DNA from: Fidelibacterota bacterium
GTDB taxonomy: Bacteria > Fidelibacterota > Marinisomatia > SCGC-AAA003-L08 > D37C17
DNA: 24,097 nt
Assembly: GCA_018671635.1 (NCBI GenBank)
Contig: JABHHG010000047.1
Coordinates: forward strand, 1-24,097
Direction of reading: 5' to 3'
The notes under the pieces were generated by a model. The model worked only from the letters and a program-made list of their open reading frames with translations. It ran no database searches and was not told the origin of the DNA. Positions 10,801 to 16,233 of this stretch are shown piece after piece (within the stretch, counting starts at the first letter, position 1; the number at the start of each line of letters is the position of its first letter). Both the position numbers and the translations under genes were made by a program.

Positions 10801-12822
10801 TTGTGTCCATGAGAATGAACTGATTGAATCAAATTCATCAGCATCATCTGAAGCAGAACCATCAATATGAATGGTAATTTCATTCGCATCAGGGCTACCA
10901 TTATGAGGAATCTCATAGGCACCCGAACTTAAGTTAGTACCATCTAAAGATTCAACATGAGCAACAACAGAAACTGGATCTAAGTTATCATCAGTAGTTG
11001 CAGATGCATCAGATTGCGTTCCAGCAATATTTTCCTGAGCACCACCAGAAGCACGTACACTGTAACCATTGGTAGATTCACCCGCTGCATTAAATGCAGT
11101 TAATGTATAACCCCATTGTGATTCATATAATAGACCTTGACCACCATGACCTTCACGATCTTCATCGTCAAGTAATGATAAAGCTGAAAGACCATCTAAA
11201 TGATCAGCACCTTCACGGTATAATTTATATGATGTTGCAGGATAAAGTCCTGCAGAAGCGTCCCAGCTTAATGCAATAGAACGATCACCACCATCAGCAG
11301 ACAATGCACCAGAACCAACTGTGGGTACAATGTTACCAATATAAATTCTCAAACTTTGCACATTTCCTTGTGAAAGGAAAAAGTCAACTGAAGAACCATC
11401 AGAAATAGAATGGAAAGTTCCGTCAGAATCATCATCAAAGTTTAATACTTCAACGTACATAGGTACGCCTAAAGGTGAGTTCAAGTAGCTAAATGAAACC
11501 GATGCTTCACCTGACATATTAGAAATCACTTCAACATCCCATGTAGTTAGATTATGTTCAAAAAATTCATCATCTTCAGTCACAACATCCTGAGTAAAAT
11601 TATCACCCCATTGTGAGTCCCATTCTTCATGCGGGAAATACAATGAAATATAATTACCAGAACCTACTGGAGGTTCAGGAACATCAAATGCAGAATCATA
11701 ACTATATGTACCTGCAGGTGACACACCTAATTTATTGTTTGAATCAGATTCAGTAAATGTACCCCATCCATCTATTTCAGCAGTCAATTGAAGACCCCAT
11801 GAAATACCTTCAGAAGCTTCAGCAATTGCACATACTAAATCAGAAGATGAAGAAGAACCAAATTGGTTGACAGACTGAACTGCAAAACAATGTTCAACAC
11901 CAGCTTCAAGACCTACAACTTGAGTTGTAGTTGCACTTGTTGATTTAACAAATTCACCACTCGCATCTAATACATCGTACGTATATGAAGCATCACACAT
12001 GCTACTTGGTGCTGCCCAACTTAAAATTACACGAGATGGACCAGAAGCAGCAGCTAAGTCTGAAACACCAGGAACTGTATAGTCACATTGTGAACCGTCA
12101 TCCCATACTGCACTTGAATCGTAGTTGTCTGCACAATCAGTAGTACAGCCTAAACATGATGATCCGTCACCATCACATTCGCCACACACATCGTTTGCAG
12201 ATGAACCACCACATGCACCAGCACAGTCATCTACATTACCGGCACAATCACATTCGCCATCTAATATACCAGGACCACCACATGTACCGCATTCATCAAC
12301 TTCAGCAGAACCACCACAATCACCGGCACAATCTAATTCGGCACAAGAACCGTCATCTGCAGTTGCATCAGCGTTGTAGTTACATGCACCCGCATCAGTA
12401 CAGCCAAAAGTGTTATTTGCAGTTGCAATACCATTTATAATACTGAGTTCATTATTTTCCCAACCTGGCAATTCACTCTCAGAATTTAATGACAAGATAC
12501 TTCCATTCGACGCATCATATAACAAGATTTCAGCAGGTAGCCCACCAGTTAGCAAACCAACGACAGAACCATCATCACCCATCAATGGTAAAGTTGTATA
12601 ATTGACATCTACCATAACACCGCCAATACAAGTACCATCTTCTAAAAATGCAGCTAGCACATCATTAGTATCATATCCTTCGCCATCAACCGAGATGCCC
12701 TCAAACATGTAAAATGATTGCAGTGTAGATTGATCCCAACACCATTCATCATCTCCAATGGCAATACAGTTACGTGCATACATGCTACCTAGCAGTAAAA
12801 ACACTAACATTAACTTCTTCAT
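7822..12822 (-). CDS. Large acidic multidomain secreted protein with PKD/Fn3 domains and T9SS sorting tail
   Basis: 1666 aa. I start at MKKLMLVFLL because AAGGAGGAG lies 5 bases upstream and a signal peptide (1-16) follows at once; a 30-codon upstream extension has no such support. Residues 20-125 form an 'FYMF...DTNDVLAAFLEDGTCIGG' module. Residues 138-231 are Cys-rich GCTDAGACNY and CAGDCGGSA repeats. Then come an Fn3 (250-340), a 'FDVPEPP' beta module (335-497), Fn3 (504-594), about three PKD/cadherin-like repeats (607-1007, rich in Asp and Ser), Fn3 (1009-1114), a GWHMFG...GWNLISNPL pair (1240-1410) and a 'GEDEYDMP' module (1420-1574). The T9SS tail spans 1577-1666 (AAYPNPFNPSTN...LMLLK). 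Strong ribosome site, strong terminator and more uniform codon use than its neighbour suggest high expression. Probably an abundant, calcium-binding surface protein. Ligand unknown. Confidence 0.9.
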   Translation of the reverse strand: MKKLMLVFLLLGSMYARNCIAIGDDEWCWDQSTLQSFYMFEGISVDGEGYDTNDVLAAFLEDGTCIGGVMVDVNYTTLPLMGDDGSVVGLLTGGLPAEILLYDASNGSILSLNSESELPGWENNELSIINGIATANNTFGCTDAGACNYNADATADDGSCAELDCAGDCGGSAEVDECGTCGGPGILDGECDCAGNVDDCAGACGGSSANDVCGECDGDGSSCLGCTTDCADNYDSSAVWDDGSQCDYTVPGVSDLAAASGPSRVILSWAAPSSMCDASYTYDVLDASGEFVKSTSATTTQVVGLEAGVEHCFAVQSVNQFGSSSSSDLVCAIAEASEGISWGLQLTAEIDGWGTFTESDSNNKLGVSPAGTYSYDSAFDVPEPPVGSGNYISLYFPHEEWDSQWGDNFTQDVVTEDDEFFEHNLTTWDVEVISNMSGEASVSFSYLNSPLGVPMYVEVLNFDDDSDGTFHSISDGSSVDFFLSQGNVQSLRIYIGNIVPTVGSGALSADGGDRSIALSWDASAGLYPATSYKLYREGADHLDGLSALSLLDDEDREGHGGQGLLYESQWGYTLTAFNAAGESTNGYSVRASGGAQENIAGTQSDASATTDDNLDPVSVVAHVESLDGTNLSSGAYEIPHNGSPDANEITIHIDGSASDDADEFDSISSFSWTQTDGSEDLALSGADSDDVSFSVSNVHDGATKSFSLNLHVTADYPVRGGSATREGDASISVSIDDEPNADPSAAGGLDLIVAGDGASDSTMDDFHNSDGNDYDGGDQEWYVPHDGDPESSTASLSFDASASSDADGDDLSYEFKLIAGEIEGFSFSDLNENGSYDLGEPFELDGGDEIYVTELDASSEITYSDNLPSDVYVVRMIVTDSYGDSDESSIVVGVEGERNEGPSVSVGDDQQWYMNTDEDSKDISMSANSVNDSDSDELAYSWSYDGPGLDAGQASTSGELPEYPSLSNDQSLVEGDHTFTLSVSDNYGASVSASFSISIDDEPSAIAPVALSIVDPYTAFKHIKIEWNEGVLDRADFTDADGVAHYTGDLNNTEYFKVYLNGEEVAEYANDSGDGATYSHHEQSLAADSDYSFTVEAFNSDDEGDASDDASHHTHARPTVTVLNPNGSEIHTFNDSRFDNDDYSVEFSTTNDRFISSIDIEFLGQNGWVNEDDDEGSISGEADGDDNGSYSASVDSDGSEIYNDGSIRITVTDIGDFNGEGQQSNDDASDNSFTLAAHSLSNSFSGGWHMFGSAMDVGGASSTLMNDNVGSLGTWGADWLTFDADGAYEDLSLSHGEGFYLALSNSSSGLLSLEYGQPVTGDPGNGDSFSSLDLSDGWNLISNPLVTEVDKGDIGVTSSGVTLAWEDAVDAGWVAPTINGWFGDSHFPYSRLQPWGGYWVNTSRDVSLSFAPVESGLARETSDNVWRLSLNAKDAQGIASGDYITIGLSEDANSSFKYGEDEYDMPNPTDGIDMHINNSDWVGTKDMNGIGVDAPYFFSDIRSIDYDEYQAWNISADKNNVDNAIELSWIAPQNIDADVHLVVNGEVIDMKVETSIEIEDINSMSVVVGNVNSFMNPVPEQFALSAAYPNPFNPSTNLNLDLNQDGFVSVKVYNIVGQVVAELANGHMSAGYHTFTWNAGSIASGMYLVRVEAGAHIATQKLMLLK

Positions 12823-12827
12823 TTTAT

Positions 12828-12837
12828 CTCCTCCTTC
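12828..12837 (-). promoter_or_regulatory. Strong ribosome binding site that sets the start at 12822
   Basis: GAAGGAGGAG on the minus strand ends 5 bases before the ATG. It is the best Shine-Dalgarno sequence in the window and argues against the longer reading that begins 30 codons upstream. Confidence 0.85.
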
Positions 12838-12909
12838 TGTATTATAAACATAATTTTCATTTATGAATTTCTCCTCACTTCGGGCTGAATTAACCTCAAA
12901 TTTCTTAAA

Positions 12910-12938
12910 CAAATATATGTCGTTGCAAAAATGACAAA
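12910..12938 (-). promoter_or_regulatory. Bacteroidetes-type promoter candidate for the 1666-aa gene
   Basis: On the minus strand TTTG is followed after 17 bases by TATATTTG, matching the Bacteroidetes -33/-7 pattern (TTTG, TAnnTTTG). The spacing is slightly shorter than the usual 19-21. It lies about 90 bases before the start codon. Whether this lineage uses that promoter type is unknown. Confidence 0.35.
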
Positions 12939-12968
12939 CAATCAGAAATTTGCACTGGAAAGAAAAAT

Positions 12969-12982
12969 ATGATATACATCAC
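12969..12982. promoter_or_regulatory. CRP/FNR-like operator candidate upstream of 1666-aa gene
   Basis: ATGATATACATCAC on the plus strand (GTGAT-GTAT-ATCAT on the minus) matches the GTGAT-N4-ATCAC pattern at 9 of 10 fixed positions. It is about 147 bases before the start codon, close to the distance seen for the 2231-aa gene. It shares TGATnTACATCAC with the site before the third T9SS gene. Confidence 0.42.
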
Positions 12983-13250
12983 GTTTTGGACCCCTCCTCC
13001 TTCAGGAACTCAAACTCATTTATTATTAGGCTTTTATACTGAAAATGCACAATTCTCCAATCGAGACACAATTTCACCCCCAACGGGTCTCGAATGTTAC
13101 GAAATGCAACAATTAATCACAAGAAAAATGTTGAATAATTCTGAGCCCCTCAAATTAAATAATCGATTCTAACTAACTTTAACTTTTAATTGAGATTGAT
13201 TTACTTTTAAAATTACACTGTCTAGGCAGTAAAAAATTTATAAGCTTAAA

Positions 13251-13334
13251 TATCACCTCGTGCCACTTAGATGGCATGGGACGGCGAGGTGAGAAGGCGG
13301 GAGCCCCGGATTTATTCGGGGCTCCACATTTTTT
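13251..13334 (+). ncRNA. Candidate structured small RNA of unknown family, with its own terminator
   Basis: A stretch of about 72 bases is roughly 64% G+C by hand count, inside very AT-rich intergenic DNA. It folds into two hairpins. The first has an 8-bp stem (TCACCTCG at 13253, CGAGGTGA at 13285) stacked on a 5-bp stem (TGCCA/TGGCA, loop CTTAGA), with an 8-base bulge TGGGACGG on the 3' side. The second is a 9-bp terminator hairpin followed by T6. No plus-strand gene lies downstream, so it is not a leader of an annotated gene. The 5' end is a guess from a TATAAG box at 13239. It does not show signatures I know for SRP RNA, RNase P, tmRNA or 6S RNA. The minus strand could be the sense strand instead, but the T-run favours plus. 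Confidence 0.5.
13300..13334 (+). terminator. Intrinsic terminator of the candidate small RNA
   Basis: GGAGCCCCG pairs perfectly with CGGGGCTCC across an 8-base loop, followed by ACA and six T residues. The high GC stem and T-tract make this a convincing plus-strand terminator, although no plus-strand protein gene precedes it. Confidence 0.8.
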
Positions 13335-13376
13335 AGGAAACAAAAAAGGCAACCGAAGTTGCCTTTTTTGTTTCCT
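13335..13376 (-). terminator. Terminator of hflKC (bidirectional palindrome with UUCG loop)
   Basis: AGGAAACAAAAAAGGCAA pairs perfectly over 18 bases with its partner. On the minus strand the loop reads C-TTCG-G, a very stable tetraloop, and the GGCAA/TTGCC core is followed by T6. It sits 17 bases after the hflC stop. The A6/T6 symmetry lets it also act as a second terminator for the plus-strand small RNA. Confidence 0.88.
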
Positions 13377-13393
13377 CTGAAATTCACTCTATT

Positions 13394-14332
13394 CTATTGA
13401 GTCAAATACTTAAAATACTTCCCATCGGTGGACATAATGACTTTCGTGGTGGAGTCCAATGTCTTTATATAGGTTTCCAGCGATTTTTTAAAATTATAAA
13501 ATTCAGGTGACTTATTGTAAGCATTCGCATAAATACTTACGGCTTCAGCATCAGCATCACCCTTAATTATCTGAGCCTCTAAATAAGCTTGAGATCGAAC
13601 TTCTTTAGACTTTTGAATTTGCATTCCCAAAATTTCCTGCTTCTTACCTTGACCTTGGCCGCGGTATTTTTCTGCAATCATATTTTGCTCAGAAATCATT
13701 CTATTAAATAATTTAGATTGAACCTGTTTATTATAATTAATGCGTTTAAGCTGAATATCAATAACTTCAATTCCCATTTTTAATTCTGATAATCGAATTG
13801 CAACATTATCCTTTATGGATTGAAGAATATCTAATCGTGCACCTTGGCTCACTTGAGACCCGGAGTCCTCAGCGCTTATATCACCCTCTTCCCGCTCTTC
13901 TGATGTTTCCATTTGTCGCTGAGTGGATCTGATTATCTCATTCATGGTTCGATTTGTTATCTCATCACGTACCGCACCATCAATAATATCATCTAATCGA
14001 GATTGAGCCAACATCTCATTTTTTGCAGATTTATAAAATTGAAGGGCATCCACAATTTTCCATCTTGCAAACGCATCAATAAAGATATATTTATTATCTT
14101 TTGTGGGAATCTCATTAGCAGAGCCATCCCATTCCAATATCCGCTTATCAAATTTTATCACCGTTTGGATTAATGGCATCTTGAATTTTAATCCCGCATC
14201 GGTAATAATCTTGCCAACCGGCTTACCAAATTGGATAATGACTGCTTGTTCTTTCTCGTTAACTACAAATAATCCTCCTGATAAAATGAGGACTATTACA
14301 ATAAGCACTATTGGGAAAATAGATTTCTTCAT
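13394..14332 (-). CDS. hflC: Protease modulator HflC
   Basis: 312 aa, slightly shorter than the E. coli protein. One N-terminal membrane helix (about 5-25) is followed by a band 7/SPFH domain starting NEKEQAVIIQFGKPVG, with the 'FxxPLI' and 'DAFARWKI' patterns typical of HflC, and a C-terminal coiled-coil-like region with ADAEAV. With HflK it forms a large membrane ring that surrounds and modulates the FtsH protease (known for the family). Its ATG overlaps the hflK stop by four bases (ATGA), so the two are translationally coupled. GGGGG upstream serves as ribosome site. It ends in TAG 17 bases before a strong terminator. Identification is firm. Confidence 0.95.
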   Translation of the reverse strand: MKKSIFPIVLIVIVLILSGGLFVVNEKEQAVIIQFGKPVGKIITDAGLKFKMPLIQTVIKFDKRILEWDGSANEIPTKDNKYIFIDAFARWKIVDALQFYKSAKNEMLAQSRLDDIIDGAVRDEITNRTMNEIIRSTQRQMETSEEREEGDISAEDSGSQVSQGARLDILQSIKDNVAIRLSELKMGIEVIDIQLKRINYNKQVQSKLFNRMISEQNMIAEKYRGQGQGKKQEILGMQIQKSKEVRSQAYLEAQIIKGDADAEAVSIYANAYNKSPEFYNFKKSLETYIKTLDSTTKVIMSTDGKYFKYLTQ

Positions 14333-15303
14333 TTTGAACCCCCATTCACATTTAACATGGGTAAAAAGTTTTCTAATTCAGATGATACTAGAACTTTATT
14401 TGGAATATTAGAAAGTACTCTTTCCATGGTTTCTAAGTAGATTCTATCTTTTGTAATTTGCGGTGCCTTCTTATATGCTTTCAGCACTTTTTCAAAAGAT
14501 GCCACATCCCCTTTTGCCGTGTTTACTCTATCAATAGCATAACCACGTGCTTCATTAATAATTTTCTCTGCCTCACCTTCAATATTATAAATCCGCTTAT
14601 TATACTCCTGTTTCGCCTCATTGATAGCCGTTTCTTGCTCCTGTTTCGCACGATTCACTTCATTGAACGAATCTGAAACTGTAATTGGCGGAACCACCCC
14701 TTGCAACTGAACCATTTGAATAGAAATTCCAGATTTATATGAATCTAATATACCTTGCATATGCACGCGGGCACCATCAGAAACAGCACTTCGTTCAGAC
14801 TTAATGACTTCATTAAATGACCTATCTCCAATCATGAGTCGCATAGTTGCTTCTGACACATCTCTAATGGTGTTCTGTACATTTTTCACATTAAATAAAT
14901 ACTCAGCAGCATCTTTTATTTTGTATTGAACAACCCATTTAACTTCAGCAATTTTCAAATCACCGGTAAGCATCCACGATTCAAAATCAAAATTACGTGT
15001 TGAATATTTAGTCTTTACACCTGATTTCAAAGTTTCAAATCCAAATTCAAGTTTATATTGATAATCCACCTTCACTTTTTCCACTTTATCAATAAGGGGT
15101 ATTTTAAAATGGAGACCCGGCATTGTGGTAGTTGAATATTTACCCAATCTTGTCAGAACACCATTTTCATTTGCACCAACGGTATAGAAAGATCCCGTTA
15201 ATACAATGGCAAGAAATGCAAAAAATGCAAAACTACCTATTTTTTTTATATTTAACTCAGGGATTTTAATTTCCCCGTCTCCAAAGTTTATTTTTTGTGC
15301 CAT
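14329..15303 (-). CDS. hflK: FtsH protease activity modulator HflK
   Basis: 324 aa. A short Gly/charged N-terminus leads into a membrane helix (about 23-42), then an SPFH domain (ANENGVLTRLGKYSTTTMPG...FKIPLID) and a long helical stretch with RAKQEQETAINEAKQEY and GEAEKIINEARG, as in HflK. It is shorter than E. coli HflK, lacking the long Gly-rich N-terminus, as is common outside Proteobacteria. It partners HflC around FtsH and affects membrane protein quality control. It is first in the hflKC operon, with AGAGGA before the ATG, and is divergently transcribed from the small selenoprotein operon. Its TGA stop shows that UGA normally ends translation here, which matters for the neighbouring selenoprotein. 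Confidence 0.95.
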   Translation of the reverse strand: MAQKINFGDGEIKIPELNIKKIGSFAFFAFLAIVLTGSFYTVGANENGVLTRLGKYSTTTMPGLHFKIPLIDKVEKVKVDYQYKLEFGFETLKSGVKTKYSTRNFDFESWMLTGDLKIAEVKWVVQYKIKDAAEYLFNVKNVQNTIRDVSEATMRLMIGDRSFNEVIKSERSAVSDGARVHMQGILDSYKSGISIQMVQLQGVVPPITVSDSFNEVNRAKQEQETAINEAKQEYNKRIYNIEGEAEKIINEARGYAIDRVNTAKGDVASFEKVLKAYKKAPQITKDRIYLETMERVLSNIPNKVLVSSELENFLPMLNVNGGSK

Positions 15304-15317
15304 AAGTTCCTCTTGTG

Positions 15318-15345
15318 TTGATAAACAATTTGATTATTATATTGT
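15318..15345. promoter_or_regulatory. Overlapping divergent promoter candidates between hflK and the selenoprotein operon
   Basis: On the plus strand TTGATA (15318) and TATTGT (15340) are 16 bases apart, a reasonable sigma70-type pair for the 57-aa/selenoprotein operon. On the minus strand a perfect TATAAT (15341-15336) lies about 33 bases before hflK, with only a weak -35. Both are predictions by eye. Confidence 0.35.
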
Positions 15346-15408
15346 AAATTTAAGGCTAAGTTTATATTCCCTCTTTGAAATAATTGATAAAATGATAGAA
15401 ATTCACAC

Positions 15409-15582
15409 ATGGAACGAACGCTCTTATTTATATTTTTTGTTGCCTTAGCCATGGTGGGTTTCAAATTTGTTACCATGAGATCTGGCAATTATGATGTTGA
15501 TTTCTTCACAAAAATCATTGGGTGGGTCCTTCTTATTCCTGCATTATGGGGAGTCTTAGAATCACTACGAATTATTAACTAA
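15409..15582 (+). CDS. Small two-helix membrane protein (57 aa), first gene of selenoprotein operon
   Basis: Encodes MERTLLFIFFVALAMVGF followed by a polar link (TMRSGNYDVDFF) and a second hydrophobic segment (about 36-52), ending ESLRIIN. It is probably an inner-membrane protein with both ends on the same side. The stop TAA overlaps the ribosome site (AAGGA) of the SelW-like selenoprotein, with 8 bases between the genes, so they are very likely co-transcribed. Its own start lacks an obvious Shine-Dalgarno. I recognise no family. Support comes from codon-like composition, two clear membrane segments and operon position; short length keeps confidence moderate. Confidence 0.6.
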   Translation: MERTLLFIFFVALAMVGFKFVTMRSGNYDVDFFTKIIGWVLLIPALWGVLESLRIIN

Positions 15583-15590
15583 GGATTTTG

Positions 15591-15812
15591 ATGAATATAC
15601 ATATTGAATTTTGCGAACGCTGAAACTATCATCCTGAATTTGACCGTGTGTCAAAAATAATTACTAAAAATTATCCAAATATAGAAATTGAGGGGAACAG
15701 AAACACACCCCGAACGGGATCCTTTGAAGTAGAGCTTGACGGTAAAGTTGTTTTCTCAAAATTTCAATTGGGTAAATTCCCAACAGAAAATGAAATAAAG
15801 TCGTGGTTTTAA
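15591..15812 (+). CDS. SelW-like (Rdx family) selenoprotein, in-frame TGA read as selenocysteine
   Basis: Read through one in-frame TGA at 15621-15623, this frame gives 73 aa: MNIHIEFCER-U-NYHPEF...NTPRTGSFEVELDGKVVFSK...SWF. This matches the Rdx thioredoxin-like family (SelW, SelT, SelH) along its whole length. The beta1 strand is followed by a CxxU motif (Cys8, Sec11), then an amphipathic helix, then the conserved TGSFEV strand (42-47) and GKVVFSK. In SelW the CxxU or CxxC motif is the redox centre. UGA falls exactly where Sec or the second Cys belongs. A SECIS-like hairpin follows 15 bases later. AAGGA lies 5 bases before the ATG. UGA is a normal stop in hflK and the antiporter gene, so the code is not changed. 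SelW-like selenoproteins are known from marine metagenomes. Standard gene callers would miss or truncate this gene. The selA/B/C/D genes must lie elsewhere. Confidence 0.88.
15639..15655 (+). promoter_or_regulatory. Bacterial SECIS element candidate
   Basis: TTTGAC and GTCAAA form a perfect 6-bp stem around the loop CGTGT. The stem begins 15 bases after the TGA and the loop 21 bases after it, with a GU near the start of the apical loop. Known bacterial SECIS elements, such as that of E. coli fdhF, use a short hairpin with a loop GU at this distance to recruit SelB and Sec-tRNA. Confidence 0.72.
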
Positions 15813-15838
15813 TGATTGACAAATTGTCATTATTAATT

Positions 15839-15861
15839 TTACGGCAACATTTTTGTCGTAA
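15839..15861 (+). terminator. Hairpin after selenoprotein gene, possible weak terminator
   Basis: TTACGGCAA pairs with TTGTCGTAA (one G-U pair) around CATTT, 26 bases after the stop. There is no T-tract after it, so it may be a processing or attenuation hairpin between this operon and the next small gene. A smaller TGACA/TGTCA repeat lies just before it. Confidence 0.35.
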
Positions 15862-15880
15862 GTAAATAAAAAGGGAATTC

Positions 15881-16117
15881 ATGCAATTTCAATTTAACAA
15901 CTTTAAAAATTATTTTAATCCTAATCAAAATCGATCATGGCAACCCGTTGCAAAGGTGGGAATGGGCTTTATCCTCTTTGGATATATAGCAATTTTACTG
16001 AAGGAAATACTCATTGCAATTCTATCATTTTTTCTATTTACAATAGGATTTATCATCCTAATTATTGCATTTAGAATCTGGCGATTAAATAGCTTTTATT
16101 CAAAGAAAATCTATTAG
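15881..16117 (+). CDS. Small membrane protein (78 aa), unknown function
   Basis: An Asn/Phe-rich amphipathic N-terminus (MQFQFNNFKNYFNPNQN) leads into two adjacent hydrophobic segments (about 25-40 and 42-64), then a basic C-terminus (RIWRLNSFYSKKIY). Positive charges at the end suggest the C-terminus is cytoplasmic. AGGGA lies 4 bases before the ATG. It follows the selenoprotein gene by 68 bases with a hairpin between, so it may be an operon member or separately expressed. Small two-helix proteins of this type often occur near hflKC, but I cannot name a family. Confidence 0.7.
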   Translation: MQFQFNNFKNYFNPNQNRSWQPVAKVGMGFILFGYIAILLKEILIAILSFFLFTIGFIILIIAFRIWRLNSFYSKKIY

Positions 16118-16188
16118 TAAATTAACACTTCTTCCTCCAAAGATATCTCTCCTTTAGTCTTTTGGGCATGTATTAGCCTATTTTTATA

Positions 16189-16202
16189 TTGATTTACATC
16201 AC
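16189..16202. promoter_or_regulatory. FNR/CRP-like operator candidate upstream of 822-aa gene
   Basis: TTGATTTACATCAC matches the FNR palindrome TTGAT-N4-ATCAA at 9 of 10 fixed positions, and resembles the sites upstream of the two giant T9SS-tail genes. It is only 31 bases before the start codon, so if the promoter guess below is right it overlaps the -35 region and would more likely repress than activate. Confidence 0.42.
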
Positions 16203-16221
16203 ATATTTCTCGGGGTAATAC
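16193..16221 (+). promoter_or_regulatory. Promoter candidate for 822-aa gene
   Basis: TTTACA and TAATAC are 17 bases apart. Transcription would start only a few bases before the ATG at 16234, which fits the lack of a Shine-Dalgarno sequence there and suggests a very short or absent leader. The -10 box is weak. Confidence 0.28.
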
Positions 16222-16233
16222 AACTAAAATTAC

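Larger units (their letters stand above)
12823..13393. other. 571-base intergenic region with promoter, small RNA and terminators
   Basis: No protein gene is supported here. From left to right it holds the leader and promoter region of the 1666-aa gene, a CRP/FNR-like palindrome, a second CTCCTCCTTC run (12993-13002) resembling that gene's ribosome site, and an isolated 7-bp inverted repeat (TCGAGAC at 13061, GTCTCGA at 13087). An AT-rich stretch follows, then the GC-rich candidate small RNA, and finally the 18-bp palindrome that ends hflC. The middle part (13093-13245) shows nothing I can support. Confidence 0.7.

Noticed and set aside
12125..12440. Two plus-strand open frames rich in Pro/Ser or His/Met
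   Set aside because: They are antisense to the Cys/Gly repeats of the 1666-aa protein. Repetitive GGn/TGy codons give Pro, His and Ser on the other strand. No ribosome sites.
12905..12979. 24-aa minus-strand leader peptide preceded by AAGGAGGAGG
   Set aside because: The ribosome-like run is too far (about 14 bases) from the ATG and the peptide has no regulatory codon run. It would also overlap the promoter candidate.
12969..13172. 67-codon plus-strand open frame in the large gap
   Set aside because: No ribosome site, odd composition, and it starts inside the CRP/FNR-like palindrome.
13251..13334. Known housekeeping RNA (SRP RNA, RNase P, tmRNA, 6S)
   Set aside because: Too short or lacking the conserved motifs of each, such as the SRP GGAAGCAGC-type loop or the tmRNA tRNA-like end. 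Left as unknown family.
15621..15623. TGA explained by a changed genetic code (UGA = Trp or Gly)
   Set aside because: hflK and the antiporter gene both end in TGA in the ATGA overlap with the next gene, so UGA is a stop here.
15664..15882. 72-codon minus-strand open frame
   Set aside because: It lies antisense over the SelW-like gene, has no ribosome site and no recognisable domain. The sense strand gives a full SelW-like protein.
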